From assembly GCA_001464765.1 (NCBI GenBank), contig LNDV01000037.1, forward strand, positions 1 to 32,159: 32,159 bases of DNA. The letters run 5' to 3'. This DNA comes from Betaproteobacteria bacterium Ga0077526 (GTDB lineage Bacteria > Pseudomonadota > Gammaproteobacteria > Burkholderiales > Ga0077523). Within the stretch, counting starts at the first letter, position 1. Each line of letters opens with the position of its first letter. Under the pieces are notes generated by a model. It made no database searches. It saw nothing but the letters and a program-made list of their open reading frames with translations, and was not told where the DNA came from. Below, one piece after another: positions 1 through 8,768 of the stretch. The translations under genes were made by a program, and so were the position numbers.

Positions 1-1
1 C

Positions 2-706
2 ATTGCCAGGAAGTACGCCAAGGCCGCGCGAAAAGCCGATGGCGCCCCGCTGGCACCCGCGACGCTCCGTAACCGCTTAGCCTACCTGCGCGCCGCTGTG
101 CGCTACGCTCACAAGCACCACGGGCTCGGGGATCGCGACTACAGCACGCAGATGGCCATGCCGAAGGTAGACAACGCCCGGCACGTCTACCTGCGCCCCG
201 ACGAACTGCGCCGCCTATTATCCCACGTTGGGGACGACGAAACCCGGGCCCTGATTCGGCTTGCGTTCTACACGGCGTTGCGTTGGGTCAAGGAACTACT
301 GCCGCGACAGCCAGAGGACGTGCAGAAGGATGGCGCAAACTGGTGGCTAACTGTGCCGGATACCAAGACGGGCAAGCCGCTGATGGTTTGGCTGCACCCA
401 GCTTGCCGGCGTGATCTGTCCTTCCTGCCGTTCCGACATCACTGGCGAACGTATTACGCCCGGTTCGAGGCTGCAAAAGCTGCAGCCGGCATGCCGCACC
501 TACACATGCACGACCTTCGGCACTCCCTCGCATCCGTGCTGATATCCCAGGGTGCGACGCTGTCGGAAGTGGGTGGCGCTCTCGGGCATCGGTCGCATCA
601 GAGTACGGCCAGATACGCCCACTTGTACCCCGAACGGGTCGCCGCCGTGGTCAGAAATGTTCCCACAATCAACGCGACGAAGGCCCGGAAAAAGGCCGAT
701 TCCTAG
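2..706 (+). CDS. Tyrosine recombinase/integrase, C-terminal part (5' truncated by window edge)
   Basis: The reading frame is open from the first bases of the window, so the true start lies outside it. About 234 residues remain. The first 45 or so look like the end of a core-binding (SAM-like) domain. The rest is a tyrosine-recombinase catalytic domain: first Arg in TALRW, a beta-hairpin Lys in DTKTGKP, HDLRHS (His and second Arg), LGHRSHQST (third His) and the nucleophile Tyr in ARYAHL. All catalytic residues seem present, although the acidic residue usual three positions after the first Arg is Lys here (RWVKEL). The gene ends 5 bp from the 3' end of a tRNA on the other strand, the usual arrangement for an integrase at the attachment site of a prophage or genomic island. 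The element would extend to the left. It could be a phage or an island integrase; the sequence does not decide. Confidence 0.9.
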   Translation: MARKYAKAARKADGAPLAPATLRNRLAYLRAAVRYAHKHHGLGDRDYSTQMAMPKVDNARHVYLRPDELRRLLSHVGDDETRALIRLAFYTALRWVKELLPRQPEDVQKDGANWWLTVPDTKTGKPLMVWLHPACRRDLSFLPFRHHWRTYYARFEAAKAAAGMPHLHMHDLRHSLASVLISQGATLSEVGGALGHRSHQSTARYAHLYPERVAAVVRNVPTINATKARKKADS

Positions 707-710
707 AGTG

Positions 711-784
711 TGGGCCCGCTGGGACTTGAACCCAGGACCAAAGGATTATGAGTCCTCTGCTCTAACCAACTGAGCTACAGGCCC
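711..784 (-). tRNA. tRNA with CAU anticodon (Ile2-type or elongator Met)
   Basis: The minus strand folds into a full cloverleaf. The 7-bp acceptor stem is GGGCCTG with CGGGCCC, followed by the D arm GCTC/GAGC, anticodon stem GAGGA/TCCTT with loop CTCATAA, variable loop TGGTC and T arm CTGGG-TTCAAGT-CCCAG. The discriminator base is A at position 711. The anticodon is CAT. The anticodon arm and the CTTTGGTC stretch resemble the lysidine-modified isoleucine tRNA more than elongator Met, but the two cannot be separated with certainty by eye. After the discriminator the DNA reads CAC rather than CCA, so the CCA tail is not encoded. This may reflect replacement of the distal bases by an integrated element. 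Confidence 0.93.
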
Positions 785-868
785 ACCGAGTGTCCGGGAA
801 GCCCGGACACGTTACGACTCACTGCATACAACCGTACCACCGCGGGACCGCAACCACTTCCCGCACGA

Positions 869-902
869 CAAAAAGAAACGGCCGGTTTTGAGGCCGGCCG
901 TT
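869..902 (-). terminator. Rho-independent terminator downstream of rpoD
   Basis: On the minus strand an 8-bp stem (ACGGCCGG with CCGGCCGT, loop of 8) is followed by TTCTTTTT. It starts about 25 bp after the rpoD stop codon and should end the rpsU-yqeY-dnaG-rpoD transcript before the tRNA. Confidence 0.85.
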
Positions 903-927
903 CCGATGGACTACCCGGGTGACCGGA

Positions 928-2847
<1,920 letters not shown>

Positions 2848-2886
2848 GACCTGCTTCCGCTTTAGGGTGCCGGAAAAAAGTTTCGG

Positions 2887-2925
2887 ATTGTACTCGACAT
2901 CGGGGCGTAAACCCCGCTTTTCCAG
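2887..2925 (-). promoter_or_regulatory. Candidate heat-shock (sigma-32-like) promoter before rpoD
   Basis: In the dnaG-rpoD gap the minus strand reads CTGGAAA (2919-2925), a 14-bp spacer, then CCCGATGT (2897-2904). This is 6 of 7 and 7 of 8 to the sigma-32 consensus CTTGAAA / CCCCATNT with a fitting spacer. A TACAAT hexamer at 2887-2892 could be a sigma-70 -10 element, but no good -35 partner is seen. In Escherichia coli rpoD also has a separate heat-shock promoter just upstream, so the position makes sense. Pattern match only. Confidence 0.5.
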
Positions 2926-2931
2926 CCAAAA

Positions 2932-4662
2932 TCATGGACGTCCTGCCCCCGCGATAAGTTCGCGTGCTTCTTCGGACAGATCCCCCACGCTCTTGGCACC
3001 GCGGGCCGCCTCCTGCCATCGGGCCCGCCGCTGCTGCTCCTCGAGCCGTGCCACGGCTCCCTGCATCTCGGCGGCAAAGTCGTGGTCATCCCCCAGGTCC
3101 AGCAGCCAGCGCTGGAGGTTCGCCGCGAGTTCACCGAGACTGTTGTCTTCCATGTACTGGAAAATCGCCGCGCTGCCCACCGCCAGCTCCCCGGCCTCGA
3201 GGAGGCTGGCGATCGTGCGGATGGTGGGCCAGAGCCCGGTCTGCGGGGCGAGATCCGCCCCGTGGGCCGCGCTGGCGTACAACTCCGGCCGGCCGACCAG
3301 CGCCAGCAGGACCACTTGTTCAAGAGAAGCTCCGGCCGCCCGGCGCGGGCTGGGGCGCTGCGGGGCCTCCTGCCGGCTGCGCCAGTTGCGCTCGTATTGG
3401 GCTGGCGCTGCCGCCGGGGCCATCCCCGCTGCCCGGGCCACGGCATCCCGCATGGTCCGGCCTAGGTTTCGGGCGGTGATCTTCGCGGTGAGCGCCTCGC
3501 CTTCCTTCAGGAAGGCGGCCTTGCCCTCGGGGGTTTCCATGTCCACGCGGGATTGCAGTTCCCGCAGCATGAAGTGCGACAGCGGCTCGGCCTCGGCCAC
3601 CAGCCGGCCGAAGGCTTCGGCCCCCTGAGCGCGGACGAAGGAGTCGGGGTCGTCCTTTTCGGGCAGGAAGAGAAACTGCACCTGCTTGCCGTCGACCATG
3701 GACTCCAGGCTCACCTCCAGCGCGCGCCACGCGGCCCGGCGCCCGGCGGCATCGCCGTCGAAACAGAAGGTGATGCGGTCGGTCTGGCGCAGCAGCTTCT
3801 GCAGATGGGTCGGCGTGGTGGCCGTCCCGAGCGTGGCCACCGCATTGCCAACGCCGTGCTGGGCGAGCGCGACGACATCCATGTAGCCCTCGACCACGAT
3901 GATCCGGTTTTCCTTGCGGATCGCCTGCCGGGCCTGGAACAGGCCGTACAGCTCGCGCCCCTTCTCGAAGACTGGCGTCTCCGGCGAATTCAGGTACTTC
4001 GGCTCGCCCGCTCCCAGCACGCGCCCGCCGAACCCGATGATGTCGCCCCGCTGATTGACGATGGGAAACATGATGCGATCCCGGAACCGGTCGTAGCGCC
4101 GGCCCTCGTCGTTGGCGATGACCAGACCGGCTTCCACCAGCTGGGGCGAGTTGTAGTCCCCGAAGACCGCGGCGAGGTTCTGCCAGCCCTCGGGCGCGTA
4201 CCCCAGCCCGAAGCGCGCGGCGATCTCGCCGGTCAGGCCGCGGTTCTTGAGATAGTTGACCGCCGCCTCGGAGCGCTTCAGCTGGTCCTTGTAGAACTTG
4301 GCTGCCTTGGCGAGCAGTTCGGTCAGGGCCGGGGCGGCGCGGGCGGCGGCCTCCTGGGCTTCGGAGCGCTCCATCTCCGGCACGGCCATCCCGACCCGGG
4401 TGGCAAGCTCCCGCACTGCGTCGATGAATCCCATGCCATGGTGTTCCATCAGAAAGCTGATGGCGGTGCCATGGGCCCCGCAGCCGAAGCAGTGGTAGAA
4501 CTGCTTGGTCGGGCTGACGGTGAAGGACGGGGACTTCTCGTTGTGGAACGGGCAGCAGGCGACCAGGTTCGAGCCCGCGCGCTTGAGCGGCACGGCCGCC
4601 TCGATCACGTCGACGATGTCGACCCGACCGAGAAGATCCTGGATGAAGGACTGCGGAATCAT
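2932..4662 (-). CDS. dnaG: DNA primase DnaG
   Basis: DnaG makes the RNA primers for DNA replication and is called to the fork by the DnaB helicase. With the start at MIPQSF the protein has 576 residues, normal for the family; the open frame extends 27 codons further upstream, but that part crosses the likely promoter and leader hairpin. The N-terminal CHC2 zinc finger has C37, H40, C58 and C61 (ACCPFHNEK and YHCFGCGAHG). The Toprim catalytic core shows VVEGYMDVVAL with the key Glu and the acidic FDGDAAG motif. A divergent C-terminal part should carry the DnaB-binding helicase-interaction domain. It lies between yqeY and rpoD in the conserved macromolecular-synthesis operon. Confidence 0.97.
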   Translation of the reverse strand: MIPQSFIQDLLGRVDIVDVIEAAVPLKRAGSNLVACCPFHNEKSPSFTVSPTKQFYHCFGCGAHGTAISFLMEHHGMGFIDAVRELATRVGMAVPEMERSEAQEAAARAAPALTELLAKAAKFYKDQLKRSEAAVNYLKNRGLTGEIAARFGLGYAPEGWQNLAAVFGDYNSPQLVEAGLVIANDEGRRYDRFRDRIMFPIVNQRGDIIGFGGRVLGAGEPKYLNSPETPVFEKGRELYGLFQARQAIRKENRIIVVEGYMDVVALAQHGVGNAVATLGTATTPTHLQKLLRQTDRITFCFDGDAAGRRAAWRALEVSLESMVDGKQVQFLFLPEKDDPDSFVRAQGAEAFGRLVAEAEPLSHFMLRELQSRVDMETPEGKAAFLKEGEALTAKITARNLGRTMRDAVARAAGMAPAAAPAQYERNWRSRQEAPQRPSPRRAAGASLEQVVLLALVGRPELYASAAHGADLAPQTGLWPTIRTIASLLEAGELAVGSAAIFQYMEDNSLGELAANLQRWLLDLGDDHDFAAEMQGAVARLEEQQRRARWQEAARGAKSVGDLSEEARELIAGAGRP

Positions 4663-4687
4663 GCGCCCGCCGACTCCCCGCTGAATT

Positions 4688-4707
4688 GACGCCGGGAAAC
4701 CGGCGTC
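4688..4707 (-). promoter_or_regulatory. Hairpin in the dnaG leader
   Basis: A perfect 8-bp inverted repeat (GACGCCGG / CCGGCGTC) with a 4-nt loop (TTTC on the transcribed sense of the minus strand) sits between the candidate dnaG promoter and the start codon. It ends about 26 bp before the start codon. No T-run follows, so it is not a standard intrinsic terminator. A role in attenuation, processing or message stability is possible but unproven. Confidence 0.5.
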
Positions 4708-4729
4708 ATACGACCGTAAGGTACGGCCG

Positions 4730-4757
4730 ATTATAGGTGGCAAACCGGGAGGGTCGA
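4730..4757 (-). promoter_or_regulatory. Candidate sigma-70 promoter for dnaG-rpoD
   Basis: The minus strand has a perfect TATAAT (4730-4735) with TCGACC (4752-4757) 16 bp upstream, 4 of 6 to TTGACA. It lies about 24 bp after the yqeY stop codon and about 70 bp before the dnaG start. A short inverted repeat CCGTA-AGG-TACGG (4714-4726) overlaps the expected transcription start. Confidence 0.6.
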
Positions 4758-4780
4758 CACCCCCGCCGGGCCCGACAGCG

Positions 4781-5233
4781 TCAGGATTGCGAGAGCTTGT
4801 CCTTCACCAGCTTGGAAACGGCCGTCATGTCGGCCCGCCCCGCGAGCCGGGGCTTCAGGATCGCCATGACCTTGCCCATGTCCTGGGGCCCCTTGGCGCC
4901 GGATTCGGTGACGGCACCGGCCACCGCCGCGGCGATTTCGGCTTCGGTCAGCCCCTGGGGCATGTAGGCCTGCAGCACCGTCATCTCGAACTTCTCGGCA
5001 TCGGCCAGATCCTGGCGCTTGGCAGCCTCATATTGAGAGACGGAGTCCCGGCGCTGCTTGAGCATCTTGTCGATGACCGAGACGATGTCGGCGTCGGTCA
5101 GGTCCTTGCGTTCGTCCACTTCCCGCTGCTTGATCGCCGCCAGGAGCAGGCGCACGGCCGAGAGCCGGGCGGTGTCCTTGGCGCGCATCGCGGTTTTCAT
5201 GTCTTCGGTGATGCGGTTTTTCAGTTCGGACAT
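4781..5233 (-). CDS. yqeY: YqeY/GatB-like domain protein
   Basis: The 150-residue protein starting MSELKNRITEDMKTAMRAKD matches the YqeY family, which resembles the C-terminal tRNA-handling domain of the amidotransferase subunit GatB. Its precise role is not settled. Family hallmarks are visible: a helical N-terminal half (RLLLAAIKQREVDERKDLTD), the QAYMPQGLTEAEI segment, and a C-terminal GPQDMGKVMAILKPRLAGRA motif followed by VSKLVKDKL. The start was set at 5233 because the upstream extension of the open frame is translated terminator and leader sequence and shows no similarity to the family. A GGAGA ribosome-binding site precedes the start. The gene is between rpsU and dnaG, its usual place in many proteobacteria. 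Confidence 0.93.
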   Translation of the reverse strand: MSELKNRITEDMKTAMRAKDTARLSAVRLLLAAIKQREVDERKDLTDADIVSVIDKMLKQRRDSVSQYEAAKRQDLADAEKFEMTVLQAYMPQGLTEAEIAAAVAGAVTESGAKGPQDMGKVMAILKPRLAGRADMTAVSKLVKDKLSQS

Positions 5234-5247
5234 GGTGGGTCTCCAGG

Positions 5248-5286
5248 AAAACAAAAACCCCGCGGCAACCTTGCGGCGCGCGGGGT
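5248..5286 (-). terminator. Intrinsic terminator/attenuator between rpsU and yqeY
   Basis: On the minus strand the 8-bp stem ACCCCGCG / CGCGGGGT is followed by TTTTTGTTTT. It lies just after rpsU and just before the yqeY ribosome-binding site. It would let ribosomal protein S21 be made in excess over the downstream genes, as the terminator after rpsU does in Escherichia coli. Confidence 0.85.
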
Positions 5287-5309
5287 CGTGCGACCGGAAG
5301 AAAACGGGC

Positions 5310-5522
5310 TCAGTAGAGCTTGGGCGGCAGGATCTGGCTGCGCAGGCGCTTGTGATGGCGCTTGATCGCTGCCGCGAGCTTCCGTTTGCGCTCTGCCGTG
5401 GGCTTTTCATAGAATTCCCGGGCTCTCAGTTCGGTGAGAAGGCCGGTTTTTTCCACGGTGCGCTTGAAGCGGCGCAACGCCACTTCGAAAGGCTCGTTTT
5501 CCTTGACGCGTACGGTCGGCAT
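5310..5522 (-). CDS. rpsU: 30S ribosomal protein S21
   Basis: The 70-residue product is a small basic ribosomal protein of the 30S subunit. The sequence MPTVRVKENEPFEVALRRFK, with KTGLLTELRAREFYEKPTAE and a Lys/Arg-rich C-terminus, is typical S21. The start at 5522 is supported by AAGGAA about 10 bases upstream and by the invariant N-terminus; the longer open frame adds 22 unrelated residues. It is the first gene of the macromolecular-synthesis block and is followed by an intrinsic terminator. Confidence 0.97.
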   Translation of the reverse strand: MPTVRVKENEPFEVALRRFKRTVEKTGLLTELRAREFYEKPTAERKRKLAAAIKRHHKRLRSQILPPKLY

Positions 5523-5536
5523 GTGAATTCGGTTCC

Positions 5537-5668
5537 TTAGGGTCTCTGAGAGCAGGTCGCGGTAGTGCTGCAAGAGTGAAATTCGCACTCGCCAGGGTGA
5601 GCGGCGATTACCAAAAACAAGGCGCGGGAGAGTACCAGAACTCCCGCCACTATGGAATGCTTGCCCAT
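5537..5668 (-). CDS. Possible small leader ORF upstream of rpsU (43 aa)
   Basis: An open frame of 43 codons begins with ATG after AGGAG (spacing about 6) and ends 14 bp before the rpsU start. The product begins MGKHSIVAGVLVLSRALFLV, a short hydrophobic stretch, and ends Cys/Thr-rich. A 7-bp hairpin (GCGGGAG / CTCCCGC, 5624-5647) lies inside it. It could be a leader peptide, but the size is small and chance cannot be excluded. No family is recognised. Confidence 0.25.
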   Translation of the reverse strand: MGKHSIVAGVLVLSRALFLVIAAHPGECEFHSCSTTATCSQRP

Positions 5669-5710
5669 GAATCTCCTGCCTGAGACTGTTCCCGCCATGC
5701 CGGGCCGCCC

Positions 5711-6721
5711 ATGATCGTCCTGGGGATCGAATCGTCCTGCGACGAGACCGGCATCGCCCTGTACGACACCGGGCGCGGGCTCCTCTCCCACGCCCTGCAC
5801 TCCCAGGTGGATCTCCACGCGGCCTACGGGGGGGTCGTTCCCGAGCTCGCCTCGCGGGACCACATCCGGCGCTTCCTGCCCCTCACCCGTCAGACCTTGG
5901 CCGAAGCCGGGGCGTCGCTGGCCGATATCGCCGGCGTGGCCTACACCGAGGGCCCCGGCCTGCCCGGCGCCCTGCTGGTCGGTGCCGGCGCCGCCCACGG
6001 ACTGGCGTTTGCCCTAGGTGTCCCGGTCGTGGGCGTCCACCACCTCGAGGGCCACCTGCTCTCGCCCCTGCTGTCCGACCCGAAGCCCGACTTCCCCTTC
6101 GTCGCCCTGCTGGTCTCCGGCGGCCACACCCAGCTCATGCACGTGATGGGCATCGGCCGCTACGAGTTGCTGGGCGAGACGGTCGACGACGCCGCCGGCG
6201 AAGCCTTCGACAAGACCGCCAAGCTCCTCGGGCTCGCCTATCCGGGCGGACCAGCGCTCTCCCGGCTGGCCGACACCGGGACACCCGGCCGATTCAAGCT
6301 GCCGCGGCCCAAGCTCACGTCCGGCGACCTCGATTTCAGCTTCAGCGGGCTCAAGACGGCAGTACTGCTGGCCTCGAAGGCCGCTCCCCTCGACGATCGG
6401 GGCCGGGCGGACCTCGCCGCGGAGTTCCAGCAGGCGGTGACGGACGTGCTGGTGACCAAGACCATCGCCGCTGCCCGCCAGACCGGCGCGCGCCAGATCG
6501 TCGTGGCGGGCGGTGTCGGCGCCAACCGCCAGTTGCGGGAACGGCTCACCCAGGCTGCCGGGGCGGCAGGCTGCCAGGTGTTCTACCCGAAGCTCGAGTT
6601 CTGCACGGACAACGGCGCGATGATCGCCTTCGCCGGGGCGATGCGCCTGAAGGCGATGCGCGAGCCGGGCGCGTTCGGGGTTCAGCCCCGCTGGGAGTTG
6701 TCGGCGCTCGCGCCTGCCTGA
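5711..6721 (+). CDS. tsaD: tRNA N6-adenosine threonylcarbamoyltransferase TsaD
   Basis: TsaD (formerly Gcp/YgjD) transfers the threonylcarbamoyl group to A37 of tRNAs that read ANN codons, working with TsaB and TsaE. The 336-residue length is normal. The ASKHA-fold start (MIVLGIESSCDETGIALYD), the metal-binding H111 and H115 (VHHLEGHL), the LVSGGHTQL loop, the GEAFDKTAKLLGL segment, GGVGANRQLR and the C-terminal FCTDNGAMIAF with its metal-binding Asp are all present. It is divergent from rpsU with a 188-bp gap between the two start codons. Its last 40 bp overlap the 3' end of plsY on the other strand. Confidence 0.97.
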   Translation: MIVLGIESSCDETGIALYDTGRGLLSHALHSQVDLHAAYGGVVPELASRDHIRRFLPLTRQTLAEAGASLADIAGVAYTEGPGLPGALLVGAGAAHGLAFALGVPVVGVHHLEGHLLSPLLSDPKPDFPFVALLVSGGHTQLMHVMGIGRYELLGETVDDAAGEAFDKTAKLLGLAYPGGPALSRLADTGTPGRFKLPRPKLTSGDLDFSFSGLKTAVLLASKAAPLDDRGRADLAAEFQQAVTDVLVTKTIAAARQTGARQIVVAGGVGANRQLRERLTQAAGAAGCQVFYPKLEFCTDNGAMIAFAGAMRLKAMREPGAFGVQPRWELSALAPA

Positions 6722-7335
6722 GTCGCGGCCTCTGCCGCACGCTGCCCCACGCGGCCTTCCTTGCCTTCCATCAGCTTGCGGATGTTCGCGCGGTGGCGCC
6801 AGACGAGCAGCACTGCCATCACCGCGACGATCCCGGTCTGACCGGCGCTGCCGCTGAACACCCAGGTGAGCACCGGCGCGGCAACCGCGGCGAACAGGGC
6901 ACCCACCGAAGAGATCCTGCTCACCGCGAAGGCCGCCAGCCAGCAGCCCGAAACCGCCAGCCCCAGCCAGCCCGACATGCCGTAGAGCACGCCGGCGGCC
7001 GTCGCCACCCCCTTGCCGCCGCGAAACTTGAAGAAGATCGGGTACAAATGCCCGAGGAAGGCAGCGAGTCCGGCCGCCGCCAGATCGACGCCGTCGAATC
7101 CGAACCGGTCGGCCAGGGCGCGTCCCGCCAGCACCACAAACACGCCCTTGAGCGCATCGCCCAGGAGGGTGAGCACGGCCGCCGCCTTGTTGCCGGTTCT
7201 CAGCACATTGGTGGCGCCGGGGTTTCCGGAGCCGTAGGAGTGCGGGTCGGGCAAACCCATGGCGCGGCTCACCAGTACCGCGAACGACAGAGAGCCCACG
7301 AGATATCCGAAGAGGAGCAGGAGGATCAGGTTCAT
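6682..7335 (-). CDS. plsY: Glycerol-3-phosphate acyltransferase PlsY
   Basis: PlsY acylates glycerol 3-phosphate with acyl-phosphate at the inner membrane, the first step of phospholipid synthesis in the PlsX/PlsY route. The protein has 217 residues with several membrane helices. The three family motifs are visible: SYGSGNPGATNVLR (residues 33-46), GDALKG (59-64) and FRGGKGVATAAG (104-115). The C-terminal tail after the last helix is longer than average and Ala/Gln-rich, and that tail is the part overlapping tsaD. The start begins directly with the first hydrophobic helix. Confidence 0.95.
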   Translation of the reverse strand: MNLILLLLFGYLVGSLSFAVLVSRAMGLPDPHSYGSGNPGATNVLRTGNKAAAVLTLLGDALKGVFVVLAGRALADRFGFDGVDLAAAGLAAFLGHLYPIFFKFRGGKGVATAAGVLYGMSGWLGLAVSGCWLAAFAVSRISSVGALFAAVAAPVLTWVFSGSAGQTGIVAVMAVLLVWRHRANIRKLMEGKEGRVGQRAAEAATQAGASADNSQRG

Positions 7336-7345
7336 GCCGCTATCT

Positions 7346-7351
7346 TACAAT
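7346..7351 (+). promoter_or_regulatory. Candidate -10 element for the cupin gene
   Basis: TACAAT lies 33 bp before the cupin start codon in the 49-bp gap between the divergent plsY and cupin genes. No convincing -35 hexamer is seen at 16-18 bp. Weak evidence. Confidence 0.3.
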
Positions 7352-7384
7352 CCGGGCCTTCCCCCCATACCCGGAGATCGTCCC

Positions 7385-7765
7385 ATGCCCGAATCCATGC
7401 GCTTTTCGGTGAGCCACGCGGCGGAAAGCGGATTCGCCGACGACGGTTTGCGGCCATTCTTCCAGTATCGGGATCTCGGCATCCGCGATGCCACGGCCGG
7501 CAAGGTGGTCGCCCACGTGATCCGCGCGAAACCCGGCGTCCCCGCCAAGCCCGAGCGGCATCTCCACGCCGTGGAATTCCAGATGGTCTACGTGCTCAAG
7601 GGCTGGATCAAGTTCGACTACGAGGGCGTCGGCGAAGTCACGCTGACTCCCGGGACGTGTGTGCACCAGCCGCCGGGTATCCGGCACACGGAACTGGGTC
7701 ATTCCGACGACCTGGAACTCATCGAGATCGTGCTGCCGGCGGATTTCGAAACCCGCCTCGCCTGA
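7385..7765 (+). CDS. Cupin-domain protein
   Basis: This 126-residue protein is a single-domain cupin, a small beta-barrel that usually binds a metal. Motif 1 is seen as H59-x-H61 with E64 and a Gly near residue 73 (RHLHAVEFQMVYVLKGW). Motif 2 is PGTCVHQPPGIRH with H101. The likely metal ligands are therefore present. The start at 7385 is chosen because CGGAGA lies about 7 bases before it; an upstream extension of the frame overlaps the plsY coding region on the other strand. Substrate and reaction cannot be told from sequence. No operon partner is evident. Confidence 0.85.
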   Translation: MPESMRFSVSHAAESGFADDGLRPFFQYRDLGIRDATAGKVVAHVIRAKPGVPAKPERHLHAVEFQMVYVLKGWIKFDYEGVGEVTLTPGTCVHQPPGIRHTELGHSDDLELIEIVLPADFETRLA

Positions 7766-7937
7766 AGGGGCCGGCCATTGGCCTGCCTTGTGCTACTCTC
7801 GCCAGTGGCTGGCGCGCGGGCCGACGTCGAGGCATTCGACCCGTGGTTGCAGGGGAACGGGCAAACTCCCGCGTAGTCCTGAATCGTGCGCAGTCTCTCG
7901 AAGTTGTCGTCGCTCAACCCGCTAGGAGTTCCCTGAA

Positions 7938-8066
7938 ATGACTGGAGTGATTCTGCTCGGCGCGCCGCTGGCCGTCGTGCTTGGCTGCCTCTACTGGGTG
8001 CTGTCCTTCTCCAAGGAGCAGGACCGCATCAATGCCGAGCGTTGGAAAGCCCAAGGCCTCAAGTAA
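7938..8066 (+). CDS. Small single-helix membrane protein (42 aa)
   Basis: A 42-codon frame starts with ATG 10 bases after AGGAG and ends in TAA just before an intrinsic terminator. The product starts MTGVILLGAPLAVVLGCLYW and has one hydrophobic helix (about residues 3-23), then a charged tail SKEQDRINAERWKAQGLK. It looks like a real short membrane peptide because it has a good ribosome-binding site, one clear helix, a positively charged exit and its own terminator. I do not recognise a family. The 172 bp upstream hold no other gene that I can support. Confidence 0.65.
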   Translation: MTGVILLGAPLAVVLGCLYWVLSFSKEQDRINAERWKAQGLK

Positions 8067-8084
8067 ATCCGGCCCTTGTGCATC

Positions 8085-8120
8085 AGGCCCCGCGGTGGCG
8101 ACACCCCGGGGCTTTTTCTT
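8085..8120 (+). terminator. Intrinsic terminator after the 42-aa membrane protein
   Basis: Stem AGGCCCCG with CGGGGCTT (one G-T pair) is followed by TTTTTCTTT on the plus strand. It begins 18 bp after the stop codon. Confidence 0.8.
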
Positions 8121-8222
8121 TGGTGCGGCCGCTTCGGCGATTCCGCCGCTGCCTTGCATCCGGGTTCGGACCGCCACCGTACATCGCGGCATCGCTTCAA
8201 CATCCGCCACCGGGAGACACCG

Positions 8223-8720
8223 ATGCACGCCGCGACCACGATTGCCAACGACACCTATCCCTTCCCGATCCGCGCCTACCTCGCGGCGCTCGCGCTGGCC
8301 AATCGGGCCGGCGAATGGCTCCCGGGTCTGGTGCTCCGACTGCTGCTGGCGTGGGAATTCTGGGAGGCCGGGCTGGAGAAACTGCGCGCGAACAACTGGT
8401 TCGCGGACATCCAGTCGGACTTCCCGTTTCCGTTCTCGGTGATTCCGCCGGAGATCTCGTGGCAGATGGCCACCTGGACCGAAGTGCTGGGCGCGGTGGG
8501 TTTGCTGGTGGGTCTCGGGACCCGGTTCTGGGCGGTGTCGCTGTCCGTCCTGACCATCGTGGCCTGGGCGGCGGTCCACGCCGGCAACGGCTACAACGTG
8601 TGCGACAACGGCTTCAAGCTGCCGCTCATCTATCTGGTGATGTTCGTGCCGCTCGCCTTGCGGGGCGCGGGCCTGCTGAGCGTGGATGCGCTGGTGGCGC
8701 GAAAGTGGGGGGTCCGCTAG
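8223..8720 (+). CDS. DoxX-family membrane protein
   Basis: The 165-residue protein has about four hydrophobic helices and the DoxX/DUF417-like start to its core: PGLVLRLLLAWEFWEAGLEK, followed by a short loop and FPFSVIPPEI, then helices around TEVLGAVGLLVGLGTRFWAV, LTIVAWAAVH and LPLIYLVMFVPLAL. DoxX-like proteins are inner-membrane proteins linked in some organisms to quinone or oxidative-stress metabolism, but the family is broad. The start at 8223 follows GGGAG at good spacing; the frame is open further upstream across the preceding terminator, which argues against a longer protein. It converges with the TonB-C-like gene. Confidence 0.8.
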   Translation: MHAATTIANDTYPFPIRAYLAALALANRAGEWLPGLVLRLLLAWEFWEAGLEKLRANNWFADIQSDFPFPFSVIPPEISWQMATWTEVLGAVGLLVGLGTRFWAVSLSVLTIVAWAAVHAGNGYNVCDNGFKLPLIYLVMFVPLALRGAGLLSVDALVARKWGVR

Positions 8721-8728
8721 GAAAGTCT

Positions 8729-8758
8729 GCATGGCCTCCATCACGGTGGGGGCCATGC
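8729..8758. terminator. Stem-loop between convergent genes
   Basis: GCATGGCC / GGCCATGC, an 8-bp perfect stem with a 14-nt loop, fills the 48-bp gap between the DoxX-family gene and the convergent TonB-C-like gene. There is no T-run on either side, so termination is inferred from its place only. Confidence 0.45.
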
Positions 8759-8768
8759 CGGAGGGCGT

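Noticed and set aside
98..706. Complete small integrase starting at GTG 98
   Set aside because: The frame is open and continues domain-like sequence to the left edge, so the gene is cut by the window and GTG 98 is internal.
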